Shown here: piece after piece, positions 26,224 through 34,529 of the stretch
How positions within the stretch are numbered: the stretch's first letter is position 1
How the letters are laid out: every line of letters begins with the position of its first letter
Assembly (NCBI GenBank): GCA_964483245.1
Contig: CAZABP010000019.1
Span: 19,388 to 83,387 of the forward strand
DNA from: CAZABP01 sp964483245
GTDB lineage: Bacteria > Planctomycetota > UBA1135 > UBA2386
Reading direction: 5' to 3'
Length of the DNA stretch: 64,000 bases
Notes under the pieces: generated by a model
The model's input: only the letters and a program-made list of their open reading frames with translations
Told to the model about the DNA's origin: nothing
The model's database searches: none
Made by a program: the position numbers and the translations under genes

Positions 26224-27171
26224 TCAGGAGTCCTTCAGCAGGCTCTGCAGCCGGTTGCGGAAGCCCTCGACGTTCTCGCCGTTCACGACCTGCGTCGGCA
26301 CGTGCAGCTTGCGATCTGCCGGCAGCGAGCTCTGGTCGCCGGCGATCAGCTGCGCCAAGACGCCGACCGAGCGGCGGCCGAACTCGTACGGCTGCTGCAC
26401 GATCGTCGCGGCGATGTGCCCGTCGGCGACGCCCTGCAGCGTCTCCGCCTCTTCGTCGAAGCAGACGATCCCGAGCTCGCCGAGCCGGCCGCGCTCGCGC
26501 ACGGCGTTCAGGATCGCCGGACCGTTGTAGCTCCAGATCCCGACCAACGCGGCGGCGTCCGGTTCGCGGACGAGCAGGTCGAGCACGTTGCTCTTCGCAC
26601 GCACGCGGTCGGTCTCGTCGGTCAACACGCCGCCGATCGTGATCGTGCTGCCGTCCAGCGCCGTGGTGATCCCGCGCAGCCGTTCGACCGCGTTCTGCGC
26701 GTCGCGGTAGCCGACGAACGCGTAGATCGTGCCACCCTGCGGCAGCAGCCGGCGCAGCTCCTGCCCCGCCTGCTGGCCGGCGGCGAAGTTGTCGGTGCCG
26801 ATGTAGCAGGCGCGCTGGCTGTCCGGCGCATCGCTGTCGGTGCAGATCAGCGGCACCCGGGCGGCGACCGCGTCGAGGATCGGGACCTGGTTGACCGGAT
26901 CGATCGGGCTGATCGCGATCCCGCGGACCCCGCGGCTGAGCAGGTCGTCGAGGATCCGCCGCTGCTCCGCAGCCGTGGCCGGATCGGTGATCCGGAAGTC
27001 GAGCGCCAGGCCCTGGTAGCTGCCGCTCCCGAGCTCCGCCTGCGCGCCGCGCTTGGCGATCGTCCAGAACGGGGACGCGCTGTTGGAGACGATCGCGATC
27101 TGGATCCTCGAATCGCCGGTGCAAGCGCCGAATCCCAGCGCCAGACCGAGGGCTGCGCAGCGGAGTCGCAT
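26224..27171 (-). CDS. Sugar ABC transporter substrate-binding lipoprotein (RbsB family)
   Basis: 315 residues. Lipoprotein signal peptide MRLRCAALGLALGFGACTG with lipobox G-A-C. The mature part is a periplasmic-binding-protein type 1 fold: IQIAIVSNSASPFWTIAKRGAQAE, ILDDLLSRGVRGIAISPID, PLICTDSDAPDSQRACYIGTDNFAAG, IVCFDEEAETLQGVADGHIAATIVQQPYEFG. These are the strand and hinge elements of RbsB-like proteins, so the ligand is probably a monosaccharide or polyol; which one cannot be told from sequence. Confidence 0.9.
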   Translation of the reverse strand: MRLRCAALGLALGFGACTGDSRIQIAIVSNSASPFWTIAKRGAQAELGSGSYQGLALDFRITDPATAAEQRRILDDLLSRGVRGIAISPIDPVNQVPILDAVAARVPLICTDSDAPDSQRACYIGTDNFAAGQQAGQELRRLLPQGGTIYAFVGYRDAQNAVERLRGITTALDGSTITIGGVLTDETDRVRAKSNVLDLLVREPDAAALVGIWSYNGPAILNAVRERGRLGELGIVCFDEEAETLQGVADGHIAATIVQQPYEFGRRSVGVLAQLIAGDQSSLPADRKLHVPTQVVNGENVEGFRNRLQSLLKDS

Positions 27172-27621
27172 GGGGGGAACGTAGGCACCGCTGCGCCGAT
27201 TGCCATACGGCCGCGGCGCGACGCGGCGATCCAGGGCAGGCCCGGAGCGGCGCCCGGGCTGCTCAAGTCGGGGTGCGGTCGGGCCCGATCAGCAGAATTG
27301 CGGAACGGTCGCCAGCCGTTCCGTGGCTCCGTGACGCTTCTCGGGGGGGAAGCCTGCGGAGTTGCAGAGGTCGTGCGGGAGACAGGGGGGCCTTTGCACC
27401 GGCCGCGCCGTTTTGGGGAAACCGGCGAGGACGGCGGAGACCGCGCTACCGGTCATGGGGGGACCAGGCGCGGCCAGGCGCCCGCGGTGCCCACGCGCCG
27501 CCGCGGGGCCGCCTTTTTCTTCGCACCTGCAGCGCTCGCGAGGAGCGGAGACGCAGTGGCGGCAACGCGCATCGCGATCGCGCCTTGCAGCGGCTGCGTC
27601 GGGGGTCGATACCCTGCGGTC
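27172..27621. other. 450-bp divergent intergenic region, no gene seen
   Basis: The region separates the sugar-binding lipoprotein gene (minus) from the DUF255 gene (plus). It is GC-rich with G-runs (GGGGGGGAAG near 27,342) and no recognisable ORF, RNA or repeat. Both promoters must lie here. Confidence 0.5.
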
Positions 27622-29745
27622 ATGAGCCGCAGCTTCGGGGTTTGCGCGGTTGCTCTGGCTGCCGGCCTCGTCGCCCAGACCCCTCCTCAGGAGCGACCCG
27701 TGAACCGCCTCGCCCACGAGACCTCTCCGTACCTGCGCCAGCACCAGCACAATCCGGTCGACTGGTACCCGTGGGGCGACGAAGCGCTGCAGAAGGCCAA
27801 GCGCGAGCAGAAGCCGATCTTCCTGTCGGTCGGCTACTCCGCGTGCCACTGGTGCCACGTGATGGAGGAGGAGTCGTTCGCAGACGCCGAGACCGCGAAG
27901 CTGATGAACGAGCACTTCGTCTGCATCAAGGTCGACCGGGAGGAGCGGCCGGATGTCGACGAGATCTACATGACGGCCGTGCAGCGGATGACCGGGCACG
28001 GCGGCTGGCCGATGTCGGTGTTCCTGACGCCGCAGGGGCAGCCGTTCTATGCCGGGACCTACTTCCCGCCGCAGGACCGGCACGGAATGCCCGGGTTCCC
28101 CCGCGTGTTGAAGCACCTCGCCGAGCTGTGGCAGAACCGGCGCGACGAAGTGTTGAAGGCGGGGCGCGAGATGCAGGCGGACCTGCAGAAGGTCCTGGCG
28201 CCGGCGGTCACGGCCGGCGAACCGACGCTCGCGATGGTCGAGACGGCGGTCAAGTCGAGCGCGACGCGGTTCGATGCCGAACATGGCGGGTTCGCCTGGG
28301 CCCCGCGCTACGCGCCGAAGTTCCCGCACGCGAGTGAGCTGGCGATGCTGCTGCGCGAGCACGCGCGCACCAGCGACGCGCAGGCGCTGGCAATCGTGCG
28401 CAAGACGCTGGCGGAGATGGCGACCGGCGGGATCTACGACCAGCTCGGCGGTGGCTTCCACCGCTACAGCGTCGACCGCGAGTGGGTCGTGCCGCACTTC
28501 GAGAAGATGCTGTACGACAACGCGCAGCTCGCGCGGGTCTACGCCGAGGCGTGGCTGGTGACGCAGGATCCGCTGCACCGGCGCATCGCGACCGAAACGC
28601 TCGACTACCTGCTGCGGGAGATGCAGGATCCGGCCGGAGGGATCTGGTCGACGACCGACGCCGACAGCGAGGGGGAGGAGGGGAAGTTCTTCGTCTGGAC
28701 GCGCGGTGAGATCGAGGAGCTGCTCGGCGACGACGCGGAACTCGCCTGCGCGCACTGGGGGGTCAGCGATGCGGGCAACTTCGAGGGGAACAACGTGCTG
28801 ACGCTGGCGCAGACGGCCGAGGAGCTGGCGGCGGCCGCTGGCCTCGACGTCGCGACCGTCCGCGCTCGCCTCGCGGCCGCGCGGTCGAAGTTGCTGGCCA
28901 GACGCGCCGAGCGCGTGGCGCCGGGCACCGACGACAAGATCCTCGCCAGCTGGAACGGGCTCGCGCTGTCGGCCTTCGCAGTCGGGCATCAGGTGTTCGG
29001 CGACGAGCGCTATCTGGCCGCGGCGCGCCGGATCGCGGCGTTCCTGCTCGAGCAGATGGTCGTCGACGGCCGGCTGCGGCGGAGCTGGCGCGCCGGCGAT
29101 GCCCGGTTCGACGCGTATCTCGAGGACTACGCCTGCGTCGCCGACGGGTTGTTGTCGCTGTTCGAGTCGGACTTCGATCCGCGCTGGCTCGCCGCCGCGC
29201 TGCAACTGCTCGGGGACGTCCGGGAGCGGTTCGGCGCCGACGATGGCGGGCTCTGGTTCACGGCGGCGGATCACGAAGATCTCGTCGCACGCAGCCGCAG
29301 CATCACCGAATCCTCGATGCCATCCGGTGCCGCGGTGGCGGCGACTGCGTTCCTGCGCGCCGGCCTGCTGACCGGGGACGGCGCGCTGTACGACCGCGGC
29401 GTCGCGGTGCTGCGCAGCAGTCACGAGCTGCTGACGAAGATGCCGATCGCCTGTCCGTCGATGCTGCTGGCGCTGCAGCTGCACCTCGGCGAGCCGCGCG
29501 AAGTCGTGATCGCCGGCGAAGTGGACGAACCGGAGGTGCAGGCATTCCTGTCGCGGCTGCGCGCGGCGTTCCCCCCGCACCACGTCACGGCGCTGGTCAC
29601 CCGCGCGCATGCGGCACGATTGGTGGAGCTGGCGCCGGCGCTGGCCGGCAAGGAGCGGATCGATGGCGAGCCGGCGGCCTATGTCTGCCGGCGCGGCGTC
29701 TGCGAGGCACCGGTCACGTCGGCCGCACGGCTCGTGCTGCGCTGA
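27622..29745 (+). CDS. DUF255/YyaL-type thioredoxin-fold protein, exported
   Basis: 707 residues. Signal-like N-terminus MSRSFGVCAVALAAGLVAQ, then a DUF255 thioredoxin-fold domain (~30-190) with the usual LAHETSPYLRQHQHNPVDW and GYSACHWCHVMEEESF; the C-H-W-C is the redox motif. The rest (~200-690) is an (alpha/alpha)6 barrel like N-acylglucosamine 2-epimerase: GGIYDQLGGGFHRYSVDREWVVPHFEKMLYDNAQLA, DDKILASWNGLALSAFA. The human homologue is SSP411. Enzymatic activity is not established for the family. ATG at 27,622 is supported by the signal peptide. Confidence 0.9.
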   Translation: MSRSFGVCAVALAAGLVAQTPPQERPVNRLAHETSPYLRQHQHNPVDWYPWGDEALQKAKREQKPIFLSVGYSACHWCHVMEEESFADAETAKLMNEHFVCIKVDREERPDVDEIYMTAVQRMTGHGGWPMSVFLTPQGQPFYAGTYFPPQDRHGMPGFPRVLKHLAELWQNRRDEVLKAGREMQADLQKVLAPAVTAGEPTLAMVETAVKSSATRFDAEHGGFAWAPRYAPKFPHASELAMLLREHARTSDAQALAIVRKTLAEMATGGIYDQLGGGFHRYSVDREWVVPHFEKMLYDNAQLARVYAEAWLVTQDPLHRRIATETLDYLLREMQDPAGGIWSTTDADSEGEEGKFFVWTRGEIEELLGDDAELACAHWGVSDAGNFEGNNVLTLAQTAEELAAAAGLDVATVRARLAAARSKLLARRAERVAPGTDDKILASWNGLALSAFAVGHQVFGDERYLAAARRIAAFLLEQMVVDGRLRRSWRAGDARFDAYLEDYACVADGLLSLFESDFDPRWLAAALQLLGDVRERFGADDGGLWFTAADHEDLVARSRSITESSMPSGAAVAATAFLRAGLLTGDGALYDRGVAVLRSSHELLTKMPIACPSMLLALQLHLGEPREVVIAGEVDEPEVQAFLSRLRAAFPPHHVTALVTRAHAARLVELAPALAGKERIDGEPAAYVCRRGVCEAPVTSAARLVLR

Positions 29746-29773
29746 CGTCGGGGACGCGGCGCCTGGCGACGCG

Positions 29774-30211
29774 TCAGGACGGGCGCTTGGGCTGCTCTTT
29801 CTTGAACTGCAGCCGATACGCGAGGATCCCCGGCCCGAGCGCCATCGACGCGAGCGCCAACACGAGGATCGCGATGTGGTACTCGCAGCCCGGGAGCTCG
29901 TAGCCGTGCTTGCCGCTGATGAACAGGATCGCGCCGGCCATCAACGCGATGAAGATCAGCGCCGACAGGTTGATGAAGAAGCCGACCAGCATCGTCAAGC
30001 CGGCGAACAACTGCGCGATCGCGATCAGGTGCGCGGCCAGCGAGGCCATCGGAAACCCGGCCTCGTCGAGCCGGGTCGTCAGCAGCGCCAGTTCATCCGT
30101 GCCACCGGCACCGAAGATGTCGCCGACCTTCGCCGCGCCGTGGTAGACGAAGCAGAAGCCGAGGGTCACGCGCACGATGAAGGCGACGATCTGCCGGCCG
30201 TTCTCGCTCAT
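29774..30211 (-). CDS. DoxX family membrane protein
   Basis: 145 residues with four membrane helices (~8-25, ~55-75, ~78-97, ~110-130). FIVRVTLGFCFVYHGAAKVGDIF is the DoxX N-terminal signature and HLIAIAQLFAGLTMLVGFFINLSALIFIALM the second conserved block. DoxX proteins take part in respiratory or thiol-redox membrane complexes in some bacteria; the role here is not fixed. The stop codon is 28 bp from that of the convergent DUF255 gene. Confidence 0.85.
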   Translation of the reverse strand: MSENGRQIVAFIVRVTLGFCFVYHGAAKVGDIFGAGGTDELALLTTRLDEAGFPMASLAAHLIAIAQLFAGLTMLVGFFINLSALIFIALMAGAILFISGKHGYELPGCEYHIAILVLALASMALGPGILAYRLQFKKEQPKRPS

Positions 30212-30245
30212 GAGGGGCGGAGCGTAGGCGGGCGGCGCCGCCCGA

Positions 30246-30551
30246 TCACGACCAACTTGGTTCGCGCAGCTCGTTCTGCCAGGTGCGGTAGTGGTCGACG
30301 AACCGCTGCAGCGTGTCGGCCGTCGCCGTGTCCAGCTCCCGCGCATCCCGCGCGTCGCCGATCGCGGTCCGCAGCTCGGCGAACGCCGGCGTCGCGAGCA
30401 GGAACGCGGGGAACGAGTCGTCCGGCTGTGGCGGCTCGACGAGGCGCACCAGGCGCGGCAGCCATTGCAGCTGGTCGCGGCGGTGCCGTTCACGCCAGCG
30501 CAGCCGTTCGGACAACGTAAGGGTCCAGGGGTCCGTCAGCAGATCCTGCAT
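30246..30551 (-). CDS. Small hypothetical protein
   Basis: 101 residues, soluble, rich in Arg, Trp and Leu (SERLRWRERHRRDQLQWLPR, DHYRTWQNELREPSW), mostly helical. No family recognised. It lies 34 bp upstream of doxX on the same strand and is divergent from the acetyltransferase gene (about 50 bp between starts). Codon use matches its neighbours, so it is probably real. Confidence 0.55.
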   Translation of the reverse strand: MQDLLTDPWTLTLSERLRWRERHRRDQLQWLPRLVRLVEPPQPDDSFPAFLLATPAFAELRTAIGDARDARELDTATADTLQRFVDHYRTWQNELREPSWS

Positions 30552-30601
30552 CGCACTCAGGTTTCGATCCGGTTTGCTGATCGGCCCGGGCTCGGCGAAT
30601 C

Positions 30602-31438
30602 TTGAGCGGCGTGTCGCCCGAGCCGTTCCACGCACGCCCGCTCGATCCCGGGGATCACGTGTTGGCGCGGGCACTGTGTGCACGCGCCGGCGCGCACGGC
30701 GTCTACGTCGCCAACTTCCTGACCACGCCCCGTCCGGACGGCAGTGAGCTGCTCGGGTTCTACGCTGCCGATGGGCTGGCCGGCCTCGCGCTGTTCGGTG
30801 CGCGCGGCAATCTGATCCTGCTGGTCGAAGCCGAGCTGTCACCTGCGGCGGTTGCGGCGGCAGTCGCGGCGCAGGGAACCCCGTGGCGCATCGCGCTCGC
30901 GCCGGCCGCGTATGCCGCCGCGCTTCGCGACGCCGCGCCCGCACCGCTGCTCGTCGACCGCGAGCAGCATTGGTTCGGCATGTCGCCGCAAGCAGCCACG
31001 GCGGCGCTGCTGCGCGACGACGTGCGACCGGCCGAACCGGCGGACCGGCGTGCACTGGTCGCCGCCTGCCTCGAGCTGAACGAAGCGGATCTCGGCGTCG
31101 ATCCCAAGCGCGTGCACCGTGCGTGGCTGCGCGAGACGATCGACCGGCGCATCCGCGACGGCACGACGCTCGTGCTCGGCCCGCCGGGGGATCCGCATGG
31201 GAAGCTCGATCTCGGCAGCACCGGTTCCGCGGGGTGGGTGCTCGAGGGTGTGTTCACGTTCCGGCCGTATCGCCGCCGCGGCCTCGCGAGTGCGCTGGTC
31301 GCCACGGTTGCGCGCAGCGCCGATACGCCGCTGGTGTGCCTGCATGTCGCCGCGGACAACGCGCCGGCGATCCATGCTTACCAGCGCGCAGGGATGCAGC
31401 GGATGGGAGCGTGCCGGTTGTTGTTGCAGGCGGGGTGA
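30602..31438 (+). CDS. GNAT family N-acetyltransferase
   Basis: 278 residues from TTG at 30,602, or 275 from GTG at 30,611 (no nearby ATG). Two GNAT-like halves are visible. The N-terminal half (~10-125) is degenerate. The C-terminal half (~140-278) has the acetyl-CoA loop FTFRPYRRRGLASALVATVARSA, and LHVAADNAPAIHAYQRAGMQRMG, the typical N-x-x-A-x-x-x-Y-x-x-x-GM ending. Substrate unknown. Confidence 0.8.
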   Translation: MSGVSPEPFHARPLDPGDHVLARALCARAGAHGVYVANFLTTPRPDGSELLGFYAADGLAGLALFGARGNLILLVEAELSPAAVAAAVAAQGTPWRIALAPAAYAAALRDAAPAPLLVDREQHWFGMSPQAATAALLRDDVRPAEPADRRALVAACLELNEADLGVDPKRVHRAWLRETIDRRIRDGTTLVLGPPGDPHGKLDLGSTGSAGWVLEGVFTFRPYRRRGLASALVATVARSADTPLVCLHVAADNAPAIHAYQRAGMQRMGACRLLLQAG

Positions 31439-31496
31439 TGGAGCGGGATGGGGATGGGGTTGGGGTTCGGGCCGGATCGGGACCGGGCCCGGAACC

Positions 31497-31544
31497 GGGA
31501 TCGGGATCGGGAGCGGGATCGGGATCGGGATCGGGAGCGGGAGC
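31497..31544 (+). repeat. Hexanucleotide tandem repeat, GGGATC/GGGAGC, eight units
   Basis: Eight perfect 6-bp units GGGATC or GGGAGC run from 31,497 to 31,544 in the order TC,TC,GC,TC,TC,TC,GC,GC for the last two bases. Imperfect units reach back to about 31,441. The array lies between the convergent GNAT and TPR-lipoprotein genes, outside both coding regions. It is a likely site of length variation. Confidence 0.9.
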
Positions 31545-31574
31545 GGGGTTGCGCGGGATCCGCGCTCCCGGCGA

Positions 31575-33320
31575 CTACCTCACTGCCAATGAGGCCAACG
31601 CGCTCGCCGGATTCAGCAGTGGGTGGTCGCGCAGGTCGCGCAGGTCGAGCTCGTCGAGGCGGCGTTGCAGCTCGGTGGTGACGACGTCGGCTTGCGGTTG
31701 CTTGCCGGCCTGGCGCATGGCGCGGGCGAGGGCGGCGTGGACGAGTGGGTCTTGCGTGCGCAGCGCGGCGCGGCCGAGCAACGTTGCTTCGTCGAGCAGC
31801 TCGCCGCGGTGACCGTGCCAGGCGGCCTGCAGCAGCGTGCCCCAGACGGTGGCGGTCGGGAATGCGCTGCTGCCTTCGCGCGTGAGGCCGGCGGCGATCG
31901 GAGTGGGGTCTTCGCCGCGGGCGACGGCGACGCGACCGAGCAGGTAGTCGATACCCTGGCGTGCGGCAGCTGGGGGACCGGCTTCCTGCAGGGCGGTCAG
32001 GCGGGAGGCGAGCTCGGCATCCTGGCCGAGGCGGAGCAGGACTTCGCCCGCTTCGACCAGGTCGAGGGCGAAGGTGTCGAGCTGGGACGGGCGCTGGCGC
32101 AGCCATTCGAGGTCGTCGAGCAGGTGCCGCGTCGCGAGGGCGCGGTCGCCGATCAGGAGTGCGTGCGCGGCCTGCATGCGCAACACGCCGTGCAGCATGC
32201 TGCCGTGTCGGATCTCGGGGTCGGCGGCGAGGTCGGTGAGGACGGCGGCGAGTTCGGCGTCGCGGCCGAGCGCGTGCAGCGCGAGGATGCGCGGCACCAG
32301 GACGCGGGTTTCGGGCAGGCGGCCGCGGGCCCGCTGCACGGCGTCGAGTGCGGCCTTCGGATTGCCGGTGCCGAGCTCGGCGAATGCGAGGTGGTAGGCG
32401 ACGGGACCGCTGCGCGGCCAGCGCTGCTGCAGCTCGCGCCACAGCGGCGCACTGCGCGCGTAATCACCGGCGAGGTTCGCGGCCAAGGCTGCGGTGTAGC
32501 GGACGTGCGGGTCGAACGGCCGCTCCCGCATGCCGGCCTGTGCGAGGGCGGTGAGCTCGGCGTCCTGTTCGCGCGCCAGCCGCGGGTCGTGCGTGCGCGC
32601 GAGGATCAACGTGCGCGCGAGGCGGTGTCGGGTCGTCGGGGCGAGCCGCGCGTCGTAGCCGAGGGCTTCGTTGGCCGTGCGCGCCGCCTGCTCCGGATCG
32701 CCGAGGTCGAACGCAGACTCGGCCAGCAGCATCAGCGTCACCGTGCAGGCCGGGTCGAGCGGGCGCGCGCGCTGCGCCAGCGCGAGCTGGCTGCGGCGGT
32801 CACCTTCGCCTTGTCCGGACGTCGCTTCCGCGAGCAGCGCGAGCACGCGCGGATCGGCGCTGAGGATCGCGGTGGCGGGGAGCGGCGGCTCGTCGACCGG
32901 ATCGCCGAGCGCCCGTCGCGTCTGCAGCGCCAACGCATCGAGCGAGCTGAGCGCGTCGGCGCCTGCGTTCTCGACGCTGGCGAACGGAACCGCGGCCGAC
33001 TCTGGCTGCAGCAGCGCGGTCGACCAGCGCCGCGCGCCCGCGTCGTAGAACACCGCCACGGCAGCATTGCTGGCGACGTCTTCGATCCCGCCGGCGAAGT
33101 CGAACCATGCGCTCTGCTGCAGCGTGGTGCGCCAGAGCTGGTTCGCCGGCTCCAGGTCGCGCAGGGCGCCGACCGGTTCGGTTGCCACCGGCAGCACGCG
33201 CACGACGGTCCCGGCCGGCAACGCATGCCGCACCGGCAGCCCGGCCGGATCGATCGTGCGGTCCGGCGTGGGTGGGGTTCCGCAGGCGGCGGCGAGCAGC
33301 AGCAGACCGGAGCGGTGCAT
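31575..33320 (-). CDS. TPR-repeat lipoprotein
   Basis: 581 residues. Lipoprotein signal MHRSGLLLLAAACGTPP (lipobox A-A-C). Residues ~30-130 form an alpha/beta domain (VVRVLPVATEPVGALRDLEPANQLWRTTL), reminiscent of the CsgG/PEGA-like N-terminal domains that precede TPRs. Residues ~170-560 contain helical repeats with Ala/Leu/Glu patterning (LALAQRARPLDPACTVTLMLLAESAFDLGDPEQAARTANEAL, VAYHLAFAELGTGNPKAALDAVQRARG). It is probably a periplasmic scaffold attached to a membrane; partner unknown. Confidence 0.8.
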   Translation of the reverse strand: MHRSGLLLLAAACGTPPTPDRTIDPAGLPVRHALPAGTVVRVLPVATEPVGALRDLEPANQLWRTTLQQSAWFDFAGGIEDVASNAAVAVFYDAGARRWSTALLQPESAAVPFASVENAGADALSSLDALALQTRRALGDPVDEPPLPATAILSADPRVLALLAEATSGQGEGDRRSQLALAQRARPLDPACTVTLMLLAESAFDLGDPEQAARTANEALGYDARLAPTTRHRLARTLILARTHDPRLAREQDAELTALAQAGMRERPFDPHVRYTAALAANLAGDYARSAPLWRELQQRWPRSGPVAYHLAFAELGTGNPKAALDAVQRARGRLPETRVLVPRILALHALGRDAELAAVLTDLAADPEIRHGSMLHGVLRMQAAHALLIGDRALATRHLLDDLEWLRQRPSQLDTFALDLVEAGEVLLRLGQDAELASRLTALQEAGPPAAARQGIDYLLGRVAVARGEDPTPIAAGLTREGSSAFPTATVWGTLLQAAWHGHRGELLDEATLLGRAALRTQDPLVHAALARAMRQAGKQPQADVVTTELQRRLDELDLRDLRDHPLLNPASALASLAVR

Positions 33321-33382
33321 CGGCCAGAGCCTAACGGGCCGGCCGCTGCAGACCGCGCTGCGGAAATGCCGATGCGACCGGC

Positions 33383-34291
33383 ATGAGGTTCCGCTCGCTG
33401 GCCATGGTGCTGCCGTTCCTCGCCGAGCTGCTCGCCCAGGAGGCGCCGCGTGCGCCAGTCGCGGTCGACCCGACGACCGGCTGGCCGGTCCTGCCGGCGG
33501 CCGGCGCGCCGCCGGCGGCGCCGGTGCAGGCGCCCGTGCCGGTGCCCGGCACCGGGACCCCGGCACCGGCACCGCGGACCGCGATCCCGCAGCAGGAACA
33601 CCTGCGCGACACGTTCCGGCAGATCGGTGCACCGGCGAATCTCGCGCAGCTCGGCGGCGTCGTCGCGCGCCAGCAGTGGCATGTCCTGGATGACCAGGGC
33701 GCCGAGCTGGCGGCGTTCGAGGTGTTCCACGAAGCCGACCTCGCGCACCCCGACCGCGATCGGCTGATCTACACCGAGAGCCGGCGCACGTTCGGCCGCG
33801 AAGGGGCTGCGCACTGGGCGACCGTGCACAACGTGCTGTGGCCGAGTCTGCAGCAGGAAGCGCGCGAGCAGGTCGAGCTGCATGGTCTGCTGCTGCGCGC
33901 ACCGTGGCGGTTCGCGGATCAGGACGACTTCGTGCTGCTGGACCGGACCGAGGTCACGCTCGATGGACGCGCGTTGGTGCGGATCCGGATCGAGTCGCGC
34001 ACGCGGGATGCGTTCGCCGGCCCGAGCAACGAGCCGCAACCAGTCGACCGCTACGAGCTGTACTGCGATCCGACGTCGCTGGAGCCGGTCGAGTTGCGCT
34101 ACGACCGTGCCGGTGGGACCGGTGTGCGCCGCGTGCTGCTGCTCGATCACCAACCGGTCGGTTCGGTGCGGCTGCCGATGCGGCGCGTGTGGGTCGATGC
34201 CGACGGCCGCCGCCGGCTCGAGATCGAGACCGTGCGCATCGAGGCGGACCAGCGCCTGCGCGTGGACCAGTTCCGTCCGCCGGAACGGTGA
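33383..34291 (+). CDS. Secreted protein with Pro/Ala-rich linker, unknown function
   Basis: 302 residues. Signal peptide MRFRSLAMVLPFLAELLAQ, a Pro-Ala-Val-Gly-rich linker (~25-75), then a ~220-residue soluble domain (QWHVLDDQGAELAAFEVFHEADLAHPDRDRLIYTESRRTFG, YELYCDPTSLEPVELRYDRAG) that looks like a beta-sandwich outer-membrane-lipid or DUF620-like domain. No firm family. It is divergent from the TPR lipoprotein gene (62 bp between starts). Confidence 0.7.
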   Translation: MRFRSLAMVLPFLAELLAQEAPRAPVAVDPTTGWPVLPAAGAPPAAPVQAPVPVPGTGTPAPAPRTAIPQQEHLRDTFRQIGAPANLAQLGGVVARQQWHVLDDQGAELAAFEVFHEADLAHPDRDRLIYTESRRTFGREGAAHWATVHNVLWPSLQQEAREQVELHGLLLRAPWRFADQDDFVLLDRTEVTLDGRALVRIRIESRTRDAFAGPSNEPQPVDRYELYCDPTSLEPVELRYDRAGGTGVRRVLLLDHQPVGSVRLPMRRVWVDADGRRRLEIETVRIEADQRLRVDQFRPPER

Positions 34292-34304
34292 TGGCCCGTG
34301 ATCC

Positions 34305-34394
34305 GGAAGGGGTCTGACCCCATCGCGGCCGGCGGCCGGGCAGCCAAAGGCTGCGCCTCGCTTCGCTCGGCCAGAAGGAGGCCGCCGGCGATGG
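34305..34394. repeat. REP-like palindromic element with GGGGTCTGACCCC head
   Basis: After GGGGTCTGACCCC (34,309-34,321) comes an imperfect palindrome of ~75 bp whose ends are CCATCGCGGCCGGCGGCC and GGCCGCCGGCGATGG. Inside it are the perfect hairpin GCAGCC-aaa-GGCTGC (34,340-34,354) and a CGCTTCGCTCGG stem. It lies downstream of the secreted-protein gene and convergent moaA. It could be a transposed REP element that also ends transcription. Confidence 0.6.
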
Positions 34395-34529
34395 TGTCCC
34401 TGGGGGCCTCCGGTGCCGCTCGGCCTCGGCGCTCTCGGCGCCACCGCGATGAATCCGCGTGACGCGAACTGTCGCGCGCCGCGAAAGTTCGCGGCCCCTG
34501 CGGCCCAACTGGATCATCGGTGCCTCTCG

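Noticed and set aside
27289..29610. Long minus-strand frame of 773 residues opposite the DUF255 gene
   Set aside because: Repetitive H/R/Q-rich translation without domain; shadow of the real gene.
31119..31592. Gly/Ser/Arg repeat peptide encoded by the hexanucleotide array
   Set aside because: It results from reading through the GGGATC array in a frame that opposes and overlaps the GNAT gene; the GNAT stop is clear at 31,436-31,438.
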